From Deltaproteobacteria bacterium (GTDB lineage: Bacteria; Desulfobacterota; Syntrophorhabdia; Syntrophorhabdales; Syntrophorhabdaceae): a stretch of 59,235 nucleotides of DNA. The stretch covers positions 1 through 59,235 of the forward strand of contig JAKLET010000025.1 of the NCBI GenBank assembly GCA_022711595.1, read 5' to 3'. Position numbers and translations under genes: made by a program. The notes beneath the pieces are model-generated. The model saw only the letters and a list, made by a program, of their open reading frames with translations, was not told the origin of the DNA and searched no databases. Shown in pieces: positions 23,967 through 32,993 of the stretch. The first letter of the stretch is position 1. Every line of letters begins with the position of its first letter.

Positions 23967-24445
23967 GAACCATTTCAGCGTTCAATGCAAACAAGATGTC
24001 AATGACCTTGGAACTCCCCCGTTGTATGAAGACCGTTTTTATCTCACGCCCGTTCAACCAAGACCGTGAGGCGTCAGGCGTAAAGCGTGAGGCGTTTAGA
24101 AAAAATAAGACCAAAAGACTTGTCTCACGCCCGTTCGTCGATGCTCTCCTCACTTGAGGCCGCAGAGTACGCGGAGGAAGATTAAAGGCTTCCCCCGTAC
24201 ATTCCGAGACATCGGGAATGTACGGGGACTTCCGATCCCGCAAGCGGGATGGAAAAAATGCTTTACCTTACCTGATGTCCAGATAAAACTTGAAACTATG
24301 TTTTATTGAGATATTGGAATATTTTAGGGCGTCCGTGAGATCGGGTTACTATGGAAAGTGCGAAAGATTCTTGACACTATCGTTCATTACTTTCTTTATT
24401 GAGATATTGGAATAATTAAGTACGTCCCTATCCCCCATAACAGGG
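23967..24445. repeat. Repeat-rich spacer with hairpins
   Basis: No gene. It holds GCGTNAR heptamers (24068-24090), a piece of the long repeat (GACTTGTCTCACGCCCGTTC, 24118-24137) and a 13-bp perfect hairpin CCCCGTACATTCC / GGAATGTACGGGG (24193-24205 / 24215-24227). An ATCCCGC/GCGGGAT hairpin lies near 24235, and there are two copies of a TATTGAGATATTGGAAT element, one of them (24301-24350) nearly identical to 21552-21600. Confidence 0.7.
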
Positions 24446-24483
24446 GTGGGTCATTTTTGCGTGATCACAGTGGGTCATTTTTG
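24446..24483. mobile_element. Possible IS21-type terminal repeat remnant
   Basis: Two direct copies of GTGGGTCATTTTTG about 24 bases apart, separated by GTGATCACA. Multiple short direct repeats of this kind occur at the ends of IS21-family elements. No istA/istB gene is present, so at most a solo end remains. Confidence 0.4.
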
Positions 24484-24837
24484 GGTTGTCATTACGAGAA
24501 GATAATGTCGACAATAAAGATTTGACCCCGGCGGAACGTTCCTGCCAGACCCGGCAAGCCTTATCACCTTATCGATCACATCCGCCAGCGCTTCCCTTCC
24601 CGGTGCCGCGTAATCTTCGACCGGCAGCGACACCACTTCGAAGCCTTTTTCTTTGTAGAGCAGGTGGAGGTCCCTGCCCGCCTTCTCAATGCATTCTTCG
24701 ACGCTCGCGAGGGGAACGACAACTGAAATGCCGTTCTCAAAGTATTCCCCCAGCACCTCGCCTTCCGGGTCGTACGTCCCGAAGGGCATGGCACTTCTGA
24801 ATATCCTGCCTTTCAGGTTAAAAGGGATCTCGGTCAT
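24475..24837 (-). pseudogene. Dual-specificity phosphatase-like protein, truncated before its active site
   Basis: From the ATG at 24837 the product starts FNLKGRIFRSAMPFGTYDP and continues with ISVVVPLASVEECIEKAG and VVSLPVEDYAAPG, the N-terminal half of a small tyrosine/dual-specificity phosphatase. At RLAGSGRNV (about 24533), where the catalytic HCxxGxGR loop should follow within a few residues, sequence switches to a REP-like element (GGGTCAAATCTTTATTGTC). The frame continues with an unrelated tail to 24475. The protein cannot be catalytic. Confidence 0.7.
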
Positions 24838-24900
24838 AACCATAAGAATAGTTCCATCCGTTCCAACAGTTCCAGCCGTTTCATTGTTGCATTGATGTAA

Positions 24901-24981
24901 AAAGAAGGGCTGATATTTATTAATTTTCATATCCCCTGTTCACCGTAACGGGAGATAATACCGAGAATAAAGATTTGAGCC
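24901..24981 (+). repeat. REP-like element, copy 3
   Basis: Longest copy of the 21631/22638 family, shared with copy 2 from AAGAAGGG onward and ending AAAGATTTGAGCC, 11 bases from the stop of the restriction island's last gene. Confidence 0.7.
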
Positions 24982-24992
24982 TTAATCCTCAA

Positions 24993-26015
24993 TCACGCCA
25001 AATGGCCGGTCCCATCTGAAAATGATCTGGCGATTCGTAAATGATTGAAGGTATTAAGGTTGATTTCATATTCCACTCTTTCAATTCCCGAGGGTACTCC
25101 TGCATGGAATTGTTCTTCAGTCAATCGGGGGAAATTGTCCCTGACAACATATAAACCTTCCTCTACGACACGCAAATGCATTTTTGAATATGCCTCATCA
25201 TGTACGCTAGAATATCCTGCCTGAACAAGCCCAGTCTCAAAACGACTTAATGTGTCCGCTTCTGAACCCAACTGTTGAGAAACCGCATTTATAATAGACG
25301 AGAGAGTATTTGTTGCGCCGGCTTCTTCATGCAAAGATAAACTGAATAAAAGAAGTTCGCCCCCTTCGGGTGGTAATAATTGATCAATACCGTTAATTCT
25401 ATGGATATGCCCTCTCGAAGATGTTGTGGCTTTTGCTTCCACTGATTTTCCTGCCCATTGAAAATCGTGCCGGGCTCCAAAAGGGCCTTGCCATCTCCTT
25501 ACAGCCTCTGCAAGACCAACTGCCGGGTAAAGCCAGACCAAGAGAAACCAAAGTTCTCCGAATAATCCCAGCTGTTCTTCTCTTGTGAGAAGAGCACTGG
25601 GCAACTGGCCCCAAAATCTTCGCCATCTACCAAGTATGCGCCTGACTGATTCTTCCGGAGTGGCATTGGCACGTGACAATTCTGTCACCAGTTCCCCACC
25701 TATAAGATCAAATGCTTCATGCCCAGCAATATCGACGCATTGTACGTCGAGATAGCGAGCAACAGGCGCGCCACGAACAACGAGATCCCGGGTCACGACA
25801 ACTAACCCTCTGCTTTGAGTATCGCGAAGATGATGTTCGTCCATATGCAACTCAATCAAGAAATGTCGGTGTCCTTCAGAATCAATAGCACACTGCAGGC
25901 GAGTCGGCGAATTTGACAGTGCGGAACGCGCTGTCAAATTATCACCAGTTGGTATTGATCGTTCTAGGTGTGCCCATACTTCGGAAGCAATTCGTGTCAC
26001 TCCACAGGCCTCCAT
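24993..26015 (-). CDS. PD-(D/E)XK protein of the Z1 island (DUF4420-like)
   Basis: 340 residues. The nuclease core is visible as EEQLGLFGELWFL (acid in helix 1), HDFQWAGKSVEAKAT with Asp184 and Glu193-X-Lys195, and a later lysine-free helix. This matches the DUF4420 group of PD-(D/E)XK proteins found next to Z1 ATPases and MORC-like GHKL ATPases. Probably the DNA-cutting component. It overlaps the Z1 gene by 19 nt and is the last gene of the six-gene operon. ATG at 26015 follows AAGGAAC. Confidence 0.82.
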   Translation of the reverse strand: MEACGVTRIASEVWAHLERSIPTGDNLTARSALSNSPTRLQCAIDSEGHRHFLIELHMDEHHLRDTQSRGLVVVTRDLVVRGAPVARYLDVQCVDIAGHEAFDLIGGELVTELSRANATPEESVRRILGRWRRFWGQLPSALLTREEQLGLFGELWFLLVWLYPAVGLAEAVRRWQGPFGARHDFQWAGKSVEAKATTSSRGHIHRINGIDQLLPPEGGELLLFSLSLHEEAGATNTLSSIINAVSQQLGSEADTLSRFETGLVQAGYSSVHDEAYSKMHLRVVEEGLYVVRDNFPRLTEEQFHAGVPSGIERVEYEINLNTFNHLRIARSFSDGTGHLA

Positions 26016-28621
26016 CCTACTGTTCCTTCCAGATACGCTTCTACTGGATGCATATTTGACGATTGAGGAAATGAGATTGCTAAGCCTATAAGGTCTCGAG
26101 AAAGCGGATCGTTTGGATTGTCATAAAGCGGTCGGCGAATTCCACCGGGTTGCAAATCATAGCCAGAAAATCTGCTAATTGGGTACAACATAAGAAGACC
26201 TTCCTGCGGTAACCGAGCACGCCGCGCTGCAAGGTTTTCAGTTAGACCCTGCTCTCGGTAACGCAGCATTCTATCCTCCGCGTCAGGTGAGAGACCAACC
26301 CTCTCATCTCCGGGGCTAGTAATTACACCGACTGAATCGGTATCTCTGAGACGCGTACGAGAGATTTGCCAAATATGTCCGCCTGAAATTCTCCAAGGTG
26401 CTTCACCCATAATTGTGTCTTGGTTTTGTCTGCCCCGCACCGCGACTGTCCAGCGAGTGAGTTCACCCACTTCAACCTGACGTTCAATATATGCACAAAC
26501 TAAGGAGGGTGAAATACTCCTCGCTTGTTCATCAACGCTATAGCCTCTAAGGAAAGTGAGGATACTATTGGAAAGTATTCCTGACCACACAGGTCCTTTC
26601 TCTTCCCACTGGGGCACACCCAAACCGCCAAGGAAATTCTGAACAGTCAAAAGATTCTGTTCCGCCTGAATTACCAAAGCATCCGGACGACTCAAAGGGA
26701 ACTTGAATGTCTGCTCTAGTTGTCCTGAATAGGACTGTGATATTGTTGTGGCTGAAGCAAACCGGCGCTTAAGTGGGCTTGTCACCTGCATTGTTGGATG
26801 TTGCCATATCCGCATTCCTACTTGGTAGGGCGTTAAACCCTGATTCTCATAAATCTCCAGATCTTCACGGAGTCGATGTTCTACAAAAGCCAAGTCATTA
26901 AACCAACCGGCCAATTCGGCAGTTGTGTATATACGCGTGAGATCATCATAACCGCTCCGGTAACCAAACCATCGGCCCATTTGCATAAGAGTGTCGTAGG
27001 CAACACTTCGGCGGACGAAATAGCTAATCAAAAGCCCTTCCAGAGTAAGCCCACGCGAAAGCCTGTTTCCTCCCACAGCAATTGCCTTCAATGCAGGTTC
27101 ATTCTCATAGTCAAGTACTTCACCAGTTGCACTATTTATCGCCTTCACTTGCACGGCTTCAAAAAAAGGACCTATATGTGACTCGACTTGTTCAAAAACA
27201 ACGTCCCGTTCCAGATGGCTTGCTCTCGTTACTGGGCGAAATTCAGTCTCCCATCGCATCTGAAGACGGTCTCGTATACCATGTCTTCTCTGGTATCGCC
27301 ATTCGTCTCTAAGTTCTGATAATCGCTGCCATACCAAGGTTGCAACCCTCTGCTGTTCAACAACCAGATGAGATATATGTAGAAGCATGGTGGCTGGCAA
27401 ACTTCCGTGTCCGCGTTGCGATCTGGCTGCACCTGCCAGAACAAAATCAATCATAGCATTTTCAATCGATGGAGGTAATTCTCCTTGTTCTAGCGAGTGC
27501 ATATCCTCATCTGGAACATCCCTGATAACATCCAGACCGACAACATGTTCGTCATGTATGGGATCAAAACGCCCAAATAATTCCTCAGTACCGAAATAAC
27601 CCTCTGGTTTCCCCAAATCCATGATAAAATCTTTAGGATACAAATCATTCTCGACCTGTGGGTCAAATGTATCGTGGGGAATAAGTATGTTTGCAAACGG
27701 GGTCGCCGTATAAGCAACATAGACACTCCTCTGAAACCGTCGTAGGAGATCACGAATTAGACTGTTTATAACTGAAGGAGCCTCGTAGTCATCCGGCAAC
27801 GTCTCATCTTCTATTTGATAAGTTCCCCGTGTATCCACACTCGCTTGGTCAGCCTCGTCATCTATTAGGAGCAGAGGTATCATCCGACGTACTTCTTCAG
27901 GTGCTTCATCCAACCACCTAAGTAATCGGCGAAGTACCGGTCCGTTTTTCTTTACAACAAGTAGCACTGGTTGTGAACCTTGAAGTGCGGCGTGATTTGC
28001 ATAACCGGGTCGGAAATCGCCACCGATTTCCTCACGAGTGAATTCATGCCACTGATGGCCGAGTGGAGGTAAACGGACTGAGCCTGACCGGTTATCCACG
28101 TAACCACTTAATTCACGCTTTAAACGAATTTGAGTCTGTCGGCGAAGTCCATTGTCAATTCCTGACAAAACTACCACCAAGCGATAACCCACATCCGCTG
28201 CTTTTGCAATGAGTGCCGTATAATTTGCCGTTTTGCCGCTCTGGACGTAACCTAACACCAAACCCCGAATGTCAAATTGGTCTGTTTCTGTTCGCGCCAA
28301 TTGTCCAAGTATACGGTCGGTTGCTTCATCGAGTAAACGAACGTCGATTATTGACCATCCCTTTACACCAAGAAGGTATTCCCGAAGTGTGGGCCAATAA
28401 TACCAGTCAGATCTGTCAACGTGCCTAAGCCATTCGTCCCGTGGTTGCCCAGAGACAAGCATGCGCACGGGTTCTAATGTAATATTCTCTTCCTGTATAA
28501 TAATCTCACGAATTTGCGCTCTGAATTCTCCTGGTATGACTTGATTTTCGATCGCAGTCTCACGGGAAATCCCGCGATCAATCATCAGTCTAACTATTCC
28601 AAGCGCCTCGTTCAATGTCAT
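25997..28621 (-). CDS. Z1-domain superfamily II-type ATPase
   Basis: 874 residues. Walker A GYVQSGKT (Lys130), Walker B LLLIDDEADQ (254-258), and the Z1 domain with GGNRLSRGLTLEGLLISYFVRR followed by DTLMQMGRWFGYR. Z1 proteins resemble DNA translocases/helicases and occur in restriction-like operons with a GHKL ATPase, methyltransferase and PD-(D/E)XK nuclease (described by Aravind and colleagues in work on MORC origins). It probably couples ATP hydrolysis to DNA remodelling for the nuclease at 24993. Its start overlaps the GHKL stop as ATGA. Confidence 0.92.
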   Translation of the reverse strand: MTLNEALGIVRLMIDRGISRETAIENQVIPGEFRAQIREIIIQEENITLEPVRMLVSGQPRDEWLRHVDRSDWYYWPTLREYLLGVKGWSIIDVRLLDEATDRILGQLARTETDQFDIRGLVLGYVQSGKTANYTALIAKAADVGYRLVVVLSGIDNGLRRQTQIRLKRELSGYVDNRSGSVRLPPLGHQWHEFTREEIGGDFRPGYANHAALQGSQPVLLVVKKNGPVLRRLLRWLDEAPEEVRRMIPLLLIDDEADQASVDTRGTYQIEDETLPDDYEAPSVINSLIRDLLRRFQRSVYVAYTATPFANILIPHDTFDPQVENDLYPKDFIMDLGKPEGYFGTEELFGRFDPIHDEHVVGLDVIRDVPDEDMHSLEQGELPPSIENAMIDFVLAGAARSQRGHGSLPATMLLHISHLVVEQQRVATLVWQRLSELRDEWRYQRRHGIRDRLQMRWETEFRPVTRASHLERDVVFEQVESHIGPFFEAVQVKAINSATGEVLDYENEPALKAIAVGGNRLSRGLTLEGLLISYFVRRSVAYDTLMQMGRWFGYRSGYDDLTRIYTTAELAGWFNDLAFVEHRLREDLEIYENQGLTPYQVGMRIWQHPTMQVTSPLKRRFASATTISQSYSGQLEQTFKFPLSRPDALVIQAEQNLLTVQNFLGGLGVPQWEEKGPVWSGILSNSILTFLRGYSVDEQARSISPSLVCAYIERQVEVGELTRWTVAVRGRQNQDTIMGEAPWRISGGHIWQISRTRLRDTDSVGVITSPGDERVGLSPDAEDRMLRYREQGLTENLAARRARLPQEGLLMLYPISRFSGYDLQPGGIRRPLYDNPNDPLSRDLIGLAISFPQSSNMHPVEAYLEGTVGWRPVE

Positions 28622-29994
28622 TCAATTTCTCCTTTTTTCTTCAAGCATTGGCGGAAACGATTAAAAATTCTGGAAACGATCGGCTTTTCTTCATCATTCG
28701 CCAAATCTATTAAACGGGAATACAGTTCTTCAATGGTCCAAACTCGTTGCGCTCCTAGAAATCCACAATCCTTCTGTTCGGGTACAGTTGACGATTTAGA
28801 TTTTGTCTGCAACACTTGCCCCGATATTACGGAGGAAGAAGCAGGCGTCGTTTGCTCCGTAATTGGCCGATTCGAACACGTTAAGACAGGTCGACTCGAC
28901 GGTCGGTTGTACACCTCTCTTGCAATTTTAACTACCGTTTTAGTCTCATGCTCTGCCTGTTCCCGAATTTGCAGAGGTAATTGGACTCGCATTTTTGCTA
29001 CATTAATCTTGAACGCTTCATCCAGCATCGGAGAAAAGCTAAGCGCAATTCGAGCAAGCTTAGTGTGTTCATCCAAGGTGCGAAGTCTGCACCACCCACC
29101 GCTTTGAATAAGCCGATCCGCACGATAGATATAAAAACCTTGCTGCTGATTCCAATTTGCGGGGCCACTAGAACGCTTGAAGGCGTCAGGGGAACTAAAA
29201 TCGTTCTGATGCGGCAATACATAAGGGTCTAATTTGACTTCACCCACTACTCCTTCGTGTTCAAGGGTTATGACAACTGGTTGCAAAGCTTTCGTCTTTT
29301 TTTCTTGTCGCGCAAACGGGTCCCAAGGTTCTATAGTGTTCCCATTAAGCATTATCTTGAGTTTCCTCTTAGACACTTCGCCAGATAAGAATCGATGAAA
29401 CACCATTCCCAAATGTTCTTCCACTTCCCTGCACATGGTCAAAAGCCTTTTACGGGCCATCTCTCCGTAAGGCTGTTTGTACCCAAGAATCCTGTCAAGC
29501 CGTTGCCACAGAATCACCGTTCCCCTAGTTTTTTTAAGTGGTCTCCGTATCGTTGGACTAAGGCCTTTTTTCTTAAGCGCAATAATTTCCCAGCGATCTG
29601 ATTTTGAAATATGTTCCAAATCCCAACAGTAGGCGGTAATATCTGCACGTTCGGTATTCGTTCTACTCGCTACAATAAGTCGTTGGCATTGGCTCAGTGA
29701 AGCAGTCTTCAATCCTAAGCCAAATTTACCCAAATCTTCTTCTTCGTAGTTTCGATCTGACCCATATCTCATGGCCTCCTTTAACTCTACAGGAGTCATC
29801 CCTTTCCCGTTATCCGCGATTCGAACCCACGAGTCATCACCATCGAACTCAATATCTATTGATACGAGCGAAGCACTTGCCTCTATGGAATTGTCTACGA
29901 GGTCTGCGATAGCGGACGAGAAATCATAGCCCATATCTCGAAGTGATTTAATAAGACGTCTTGCAGAAGGGATTACTTCATTTTTCTTCGCCAT
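28618..29994 (-). CDS. GHKL (HSP90/MutL/MORC-like) ATPase
   Basis: 458 residues from the ATG at 29994, which has AAGGGA about 7 nt upstream; a TTG six codons earlier is less likely. Bergerat-fold motifs: N-box ADLVDNSIEA (with Asp31 where many relatives have Glu), G1 DNGKGM, G2 GKFGLGLKTASLS. An S5-like domain follows (FYIYRADRLIQSGGW), then a Ser/Thr-rich linker and a short C-terminal helical part. Bacterial relatives are the proposed ancestors of eukaryotic MORC ATPases; they are thought to clamp DNA in restriction systems. Confidence 0.9.
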   Translation of the reverse strand: MAKKNEVIPSARRLIKSLRDMGYDFSSAIADLVDNSIEASASLVSIDIEFDGDDSWVRIADNGKGMTPVELKEAMRYGSDRNYEEEDLGKFGLGLKTASLSQCQRLIVASRTNTERADITAYCWDLEHISKSDRWEIIALKKKGLSPTIRRPLKKTRGTVILWQRLDRILGYKQPYGEMARKRLLTMCREVEEHLGMVFHRFLSGEVSKRKLKIMLNGNTIEPWDPFARQEKKTKALQPVVITLEHEGVVGEVKLDPYVLPHQNDFSSPDAFKRSSGPANWNQQQGFYIYRADRLIQSGGWCRLRTLDEHTKLARIALSFSPMLDEAFKINVAKMRVQLPLQIREQAEHETKTVVKIAREVYNRPSSRPVLTCSNRPITEQTTPASSSVISGQVLQTKSKSSTVPEQKDCGFLGAQRVWTIEELYSRLIDLANDEEKPIVSRIFNRFRQCLKKKGEIE

Positions 29995-30016
29995 CAGTAT
30001 TTCCCTTTTCAAATAA

Positions 30017-31264
30017 CTATTTCATTAGATATTCTAGAATCTTCTCTGCGATCTTTTCCATCATAAGAGGTGGTACAGCATTACCTATTTGTCTAAACGC
30101 ACTTGTTCTATTATGTCCTTCTTTTAAACCTTCAAAATAATAATTGTCTGGGAAAGATTGCAGTCTTGCAGCTTCTCTGACGGTTATCGAGCGGTTTTGT
30201 TGTATTTCTGGATGAATGTAATAGTGACCATCTTTCGCAATGTGCGCGACTACCGTTTGAGAATATGGCAAATCATCAGCCACAACCTTAAACCGATCTG
30301 TAAATGCATTCCGATTGTTGTGGGTTTTCAGTCTTTCTGGCAAATCATTGTAGTCTAACCGTTTCCCACAGGTTTGCCACTGCTCAACAGCGATTCTATA
30401 GATCTCCCTGTCCTTTTCAGTGTGTGGTCTGGCCACATGCTGTGTCAGAATTTCCGTCTCTTGTCTGATTTTGGAAGAGCGAAGATACTCATTGAGTGGC
30501 TGTGTATACAATGAGCATTTATCTTTTCCCTCTCCTGCCTTCAACTTCGGAAGGTCTTCAAACACTGCTTTCACTTTGTAAGCGTAAGTGAGATTGTCAC
30601 AGGATAGATCAAGTGAGAAATCCATGCCCTTCTGCCATCCAACAACAATGAGTCTCCTTCTATTCTGGAGTACCCCAAACTCCTTTGCGTTGACCTCGCA
30701 AGCCTGGATTTCATATCCGATTCGTTTGAAATACTTATTGAGATTCGAAAAATGACTTCCGTTTTGTGCAGACAACAAGCCTATTACATTCTCAAAAACA
30801 AACGCTTTTGGTTTGTACCGCTTTAAGAATCTTCCATATTGCACATAAAGATAATTCCTTGGATCTCCCGACATTCCATTTTTATCGCGTGCTCGTCCAA
30901 CCAATGAATATGCTTGGCATGGAGGACCTCCAACGATTATATCAATGCTTTTTTCACCTTTTAGCTCATCTATAGCGTGAAATATATTTTTATTATCTTC
31001 TTGGCCAATTGTTTGGTTTATCACTGAATTAAGAGCATTGTCCGGTATTAAAGAATAAAGCTGATCTCTTGTAATTTCGCCTTTTAGATATTGATTATAA
31101 AAATCGATCTTGTTATTCTTTATAAGATAATGATAGGCAAGTCTTGTTTTTAAAGTGAAACAAGCAGCAACATCATTTTCTATATGCGCTATAGGTTCAA
31201 AACCTGCCCTAATAAAACCTTCTGAAAAACCACCTGCTCCTGCAAATAAATCTATATATTTCAT
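30017..31264 (-). CDS. DNA cytosine-5 methyltransferase
   Basis: 415 residues with the complete motif series: I DLFAGAGGFSEGF, IV GGPPCQAYS (nucleophile Cys116), VI FENV, VIII LQNRRRLIVVGW, IX REAARLQSFPD, X QIGNAVPP. The target-recognition region between VIII and IX (about 215-350) is short to medium. It presumably protects host DNA from the endonuclease and Z1 complex. The neighbouring Vsr repairs T:G mismatches that arise when 5-methylcytosine deaminates. ATG at 31264. AT-richer than the chromosome backbone, in keeping with transfer. Confidence 0.95.
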   Translation of the reverse strand: MKYIDLFAGAGGFSEGFIRAGFEPIAHIENDVAACFTLKTRLAYHYLIKNNKIDFYNQYLKGEITRDQLYSLIPDNALNSVINQTIGQEDNKNIFHAIDELKGEKSIDIIVGGPPCQAYSLVGRARDKNGMSGDPRNYLYVQYGRFLKRYKPKAFVFENVIGLLSAQNGSHFSNLNKYFKRIGYEIQACEVNAKEFGVLQNRRRLIVVGWQKGMDFSLDLSCDNLTYAYKVKAVFEDLPKLKAGEGKDKCSLYTQPLNEYLRSSKIRQETEILTQHVARPHTEKDREIYRIAVEQWQTCGKRLDYNDLPERLKTHNNRNAFTDRFKVVADDLPYSQTVVAHIAKDGHYYIHPEIQQNRSITVREAARLQSFPDNYYFEGLKEGHNRTSAFRQIGNAVPPLMMEKIAEKILEYLMK

Positions 31265-31279
31265 TCTGAAAAACCCTAA

Positions 31280-32470
31280 TTAGTTTTTATTATAGCCCTC
31301 TATGTCACCTTCGGTCATCAACAAATCATCAACTTTTATTCCATTTTCATCCAGCATTTTTGCTTCGTAAAAAAAGTCGTAAAGATCGGCTCCTGATATC
31401 AGCCTAACTGGATAATTGTCTATAATTACTTCTTTTTGTGCGTCTGCTGTAAAATAGCTGGTTGTAAAGAAAAGACCATATTCTCCTCGGGTTAGTCGCG
31501 CAACCAATCTCGACACATCCCTTGGGCCTATTCCGGATTTATGCCGTTTTACCTCACCTTTAAAACCAATCGGATAATTAAAGGGCACTGGAAGTATAAA
31601 TTCCCCTTCCATATCAAACCCGCCATCTCTTACATTCCTGGTTCGGAGGACTTTATGCACGATTGTGTTATAGGACTCCAATAAATGGCATATTATCTTT
31701 TCAAATTCGAAAGGATTGATCAATTCCAATCTTTCTAACAAAGATTGGCCTGGGCCCGATGGGTCAGGTTGTTGCTGCTCTTTACTTCTTATTTTGGTAT
31801 TCCAAGCTGTTAATCTATCTTTGAACCCCGTCTTTATATATTGTTTCCAAACAGGGGGAATCAGCACATGATTAGGCTCTGAATTTCTATTTCTTGCCCT
31901 CTGACAAAGCCATTCAGAATCAACTTCCTCAATATTGAGAATTGCCAATTTGAATCTGTAATTCACCACTCTATTACCGTTATCGATAAACCAAGTTTTG
32001 TCCATACCGTCTAGAACGCACAGACCTTTAAATGTTACTGTTCCAGGTTTTTCTTTCATAAAATATAAAATTGGTGGATGTTTATCCCGATTACCCACCA
32101 AAACATTTTCATAAATGTTTTTTAAAATAAAATTGCCTGGCCATTGGTCTACATTCTTACCGGGTTCATATTTGGCATCGCCCCAATAAAAAATAGTGCC
32201 GGTAGTGTAATCAATAAAATCTTCCCAAGGGTTATGAAAAATATGGCCATACTGAGTGGTGATCAAGAATAATGCTGCAGGTGTTAAGCTTTTGTCTTTT
32301 CGATTTCCCATACCAGAACTAAGCGTTCTGATGCCGCCCGCATTTTTTATACCCCAATTTTGGTTTCTATCTAAACTTAGAGCAGACGCAAATTGATCGT
32401 CTGCAGAATATCCGTCATCTCGGATCTTTACACCGGAATCTACATATGTTTGATCAATTTTCCAAATCAA
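31280..32470 (-). CDS. AspBHI/Mrr-like restriction endonuclease
   Basis: 396 residues from a TTG directly after the vsr stop codon, with GGAGAT 8 nt upstream. The N-terminal half (NPWEDFIDYTTGTIFYWGDAK, GNFILKNIY) resembles the DNA-recognition domain of AspBHI-type modification-dependent enzymes. The C-terminal half is an Mrr-like PD-(D/E)XK domain: GGFDMEGE with Asp286, and FKGEVKRH with Glu306-X-Lys308. Either it cuts unmodified sites protected by the adjacent methyltransferase, or it targets foreign modified cytosine. The presence of a self C5-methyltransferase makes the second use potentially self-harmful unless site contexts differ. Confidence 0.78.
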   Translation of the reverse strand: MIWKIDQTYVDSGVKIRDDGYSADDQFASALSLDRNQNWGIKNAGGIRTLSSGMGNRKDKSLTPAALFLITTQYGHIFHNPWEDFIDYTTGTIFYWGDAKYEPGKNVDQWPGNFILKNIYENVLVGNRDKHPPILYFMKEKPGTVTFKGLCVLDGMDKTWFIDNGNRVVNYRFKLAILNIEEVDSEWLCQRARNRNSEPNHVLIPPVWKQYIKTGFKDRLTAWNTKIRSKEQQQPDPSGPGQSLLERLELINPFEFEKIICHLLESYNTIVHKVLRTRNVRDGGFDMEGEFILPVPFNYPIGFKGEVKRHKSGIGPRDVSRLVARLTRGEYGLFFTTSYFTADAQKEVIIDNYPVRLISGADLYDFFYEAKMLDENGIKVDDLLMTEGDIEGYNKN

Positions 32471-32896
32471 TTAAGTTTGATCTCCCTTTAATTGCCTGAC
32501 CAAGTTATGTAAAGTCTCTTTTTGTCGCTGGCTCATTAATTCACATTCAAAGATAGTAACCACCTTCCACCCCATCCTTGTTAGGTTTTCTGAGCTTTGC
32601 TCATCATTGTTCTTATTTCTATTTATTTTATCCATCCACCATTTCGTACGTGTTTTCGGTACCACAAAATATTTACAGCCATCATGCCCATGCCAGAAAC
32701 AACCATGGACAAAAATAACCGTTTTGTATCTTGGGAAAACCAAATCCGGGGTACCCGGCAACTTTTTGTCGTGAAGTTTATATCGAAAACCCTGAGAGAA
32801 AAGATATTTTCTAACGAGCAATTCTGGTTTTGTATTTTTACTTTTAATTTTTGACATATTGTAACTTCGGATTTTCTTATCGTGCACGTCTGTCAT
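32471..32896 (-). CDS. vsr: Very short patch repair endonuclease Vsr
   Basis: 141 residues with the Vsr signature MSKIKSKNTKPELLVRKYLF, LPGTPDLVFPRYKTVIFVHG and CFWHGHDGC. Asp51, His64 and His69 fall at the same positions as the E. coli catalytic residues, and zinc-ligand Cys residues are present. It nicks DNA at T:G mismatches made by deaminated 5-methylcytosine. First gene of the leftward operon; ATG at 32896. Confidence 0.95.
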   Translation of the reverse strand: MTDVHDKKIRSYNMSKIKSKNTKPELLVRKYLFSQGFRYKLHDKKLPGTPDLVFPRYKTVIFVHGCFWHGHDGCKYFVVPKTRTKWWMDKINRNKNNDEQSSENLTRMGWKVVTIFECELMSQRQKETLHNLVRQLKGDQT

Positions 32897-32949
32897 CTAA
32901 ATTCGCCTTATTATTTTTAGACAGCACTATAAACCGATATGCATGATAG

Positions 32950-32993
32950 GGTTCTTTTTCGCTCTCGTGTTGAAAAGGTTATTTAAAAGAACC
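32950..32993. promoter_or_regulatory. Inverted repeat upstream of the restriction operon
   Basis: Perfect 9-bp arms GGTTCTTTT (32950-32958) and AAAAGAACC (32985-32993) with a 26-base spacer, 54-97 bases upstream of vsr. Could be an operator or a leader hairpin. No controller (C) protein gene is evident in the operon. Confidence 0.4.

Noticed and set aside
21052-24475. Periodic repeats as a CRISPR array
   Set aside because: Unit lengths are 7 or 9 bases or unique long elements; there are no 25-40-base repeats with regular spacers and no cas genes. The DUF2779 Cas4-like domain is not linked to an array.
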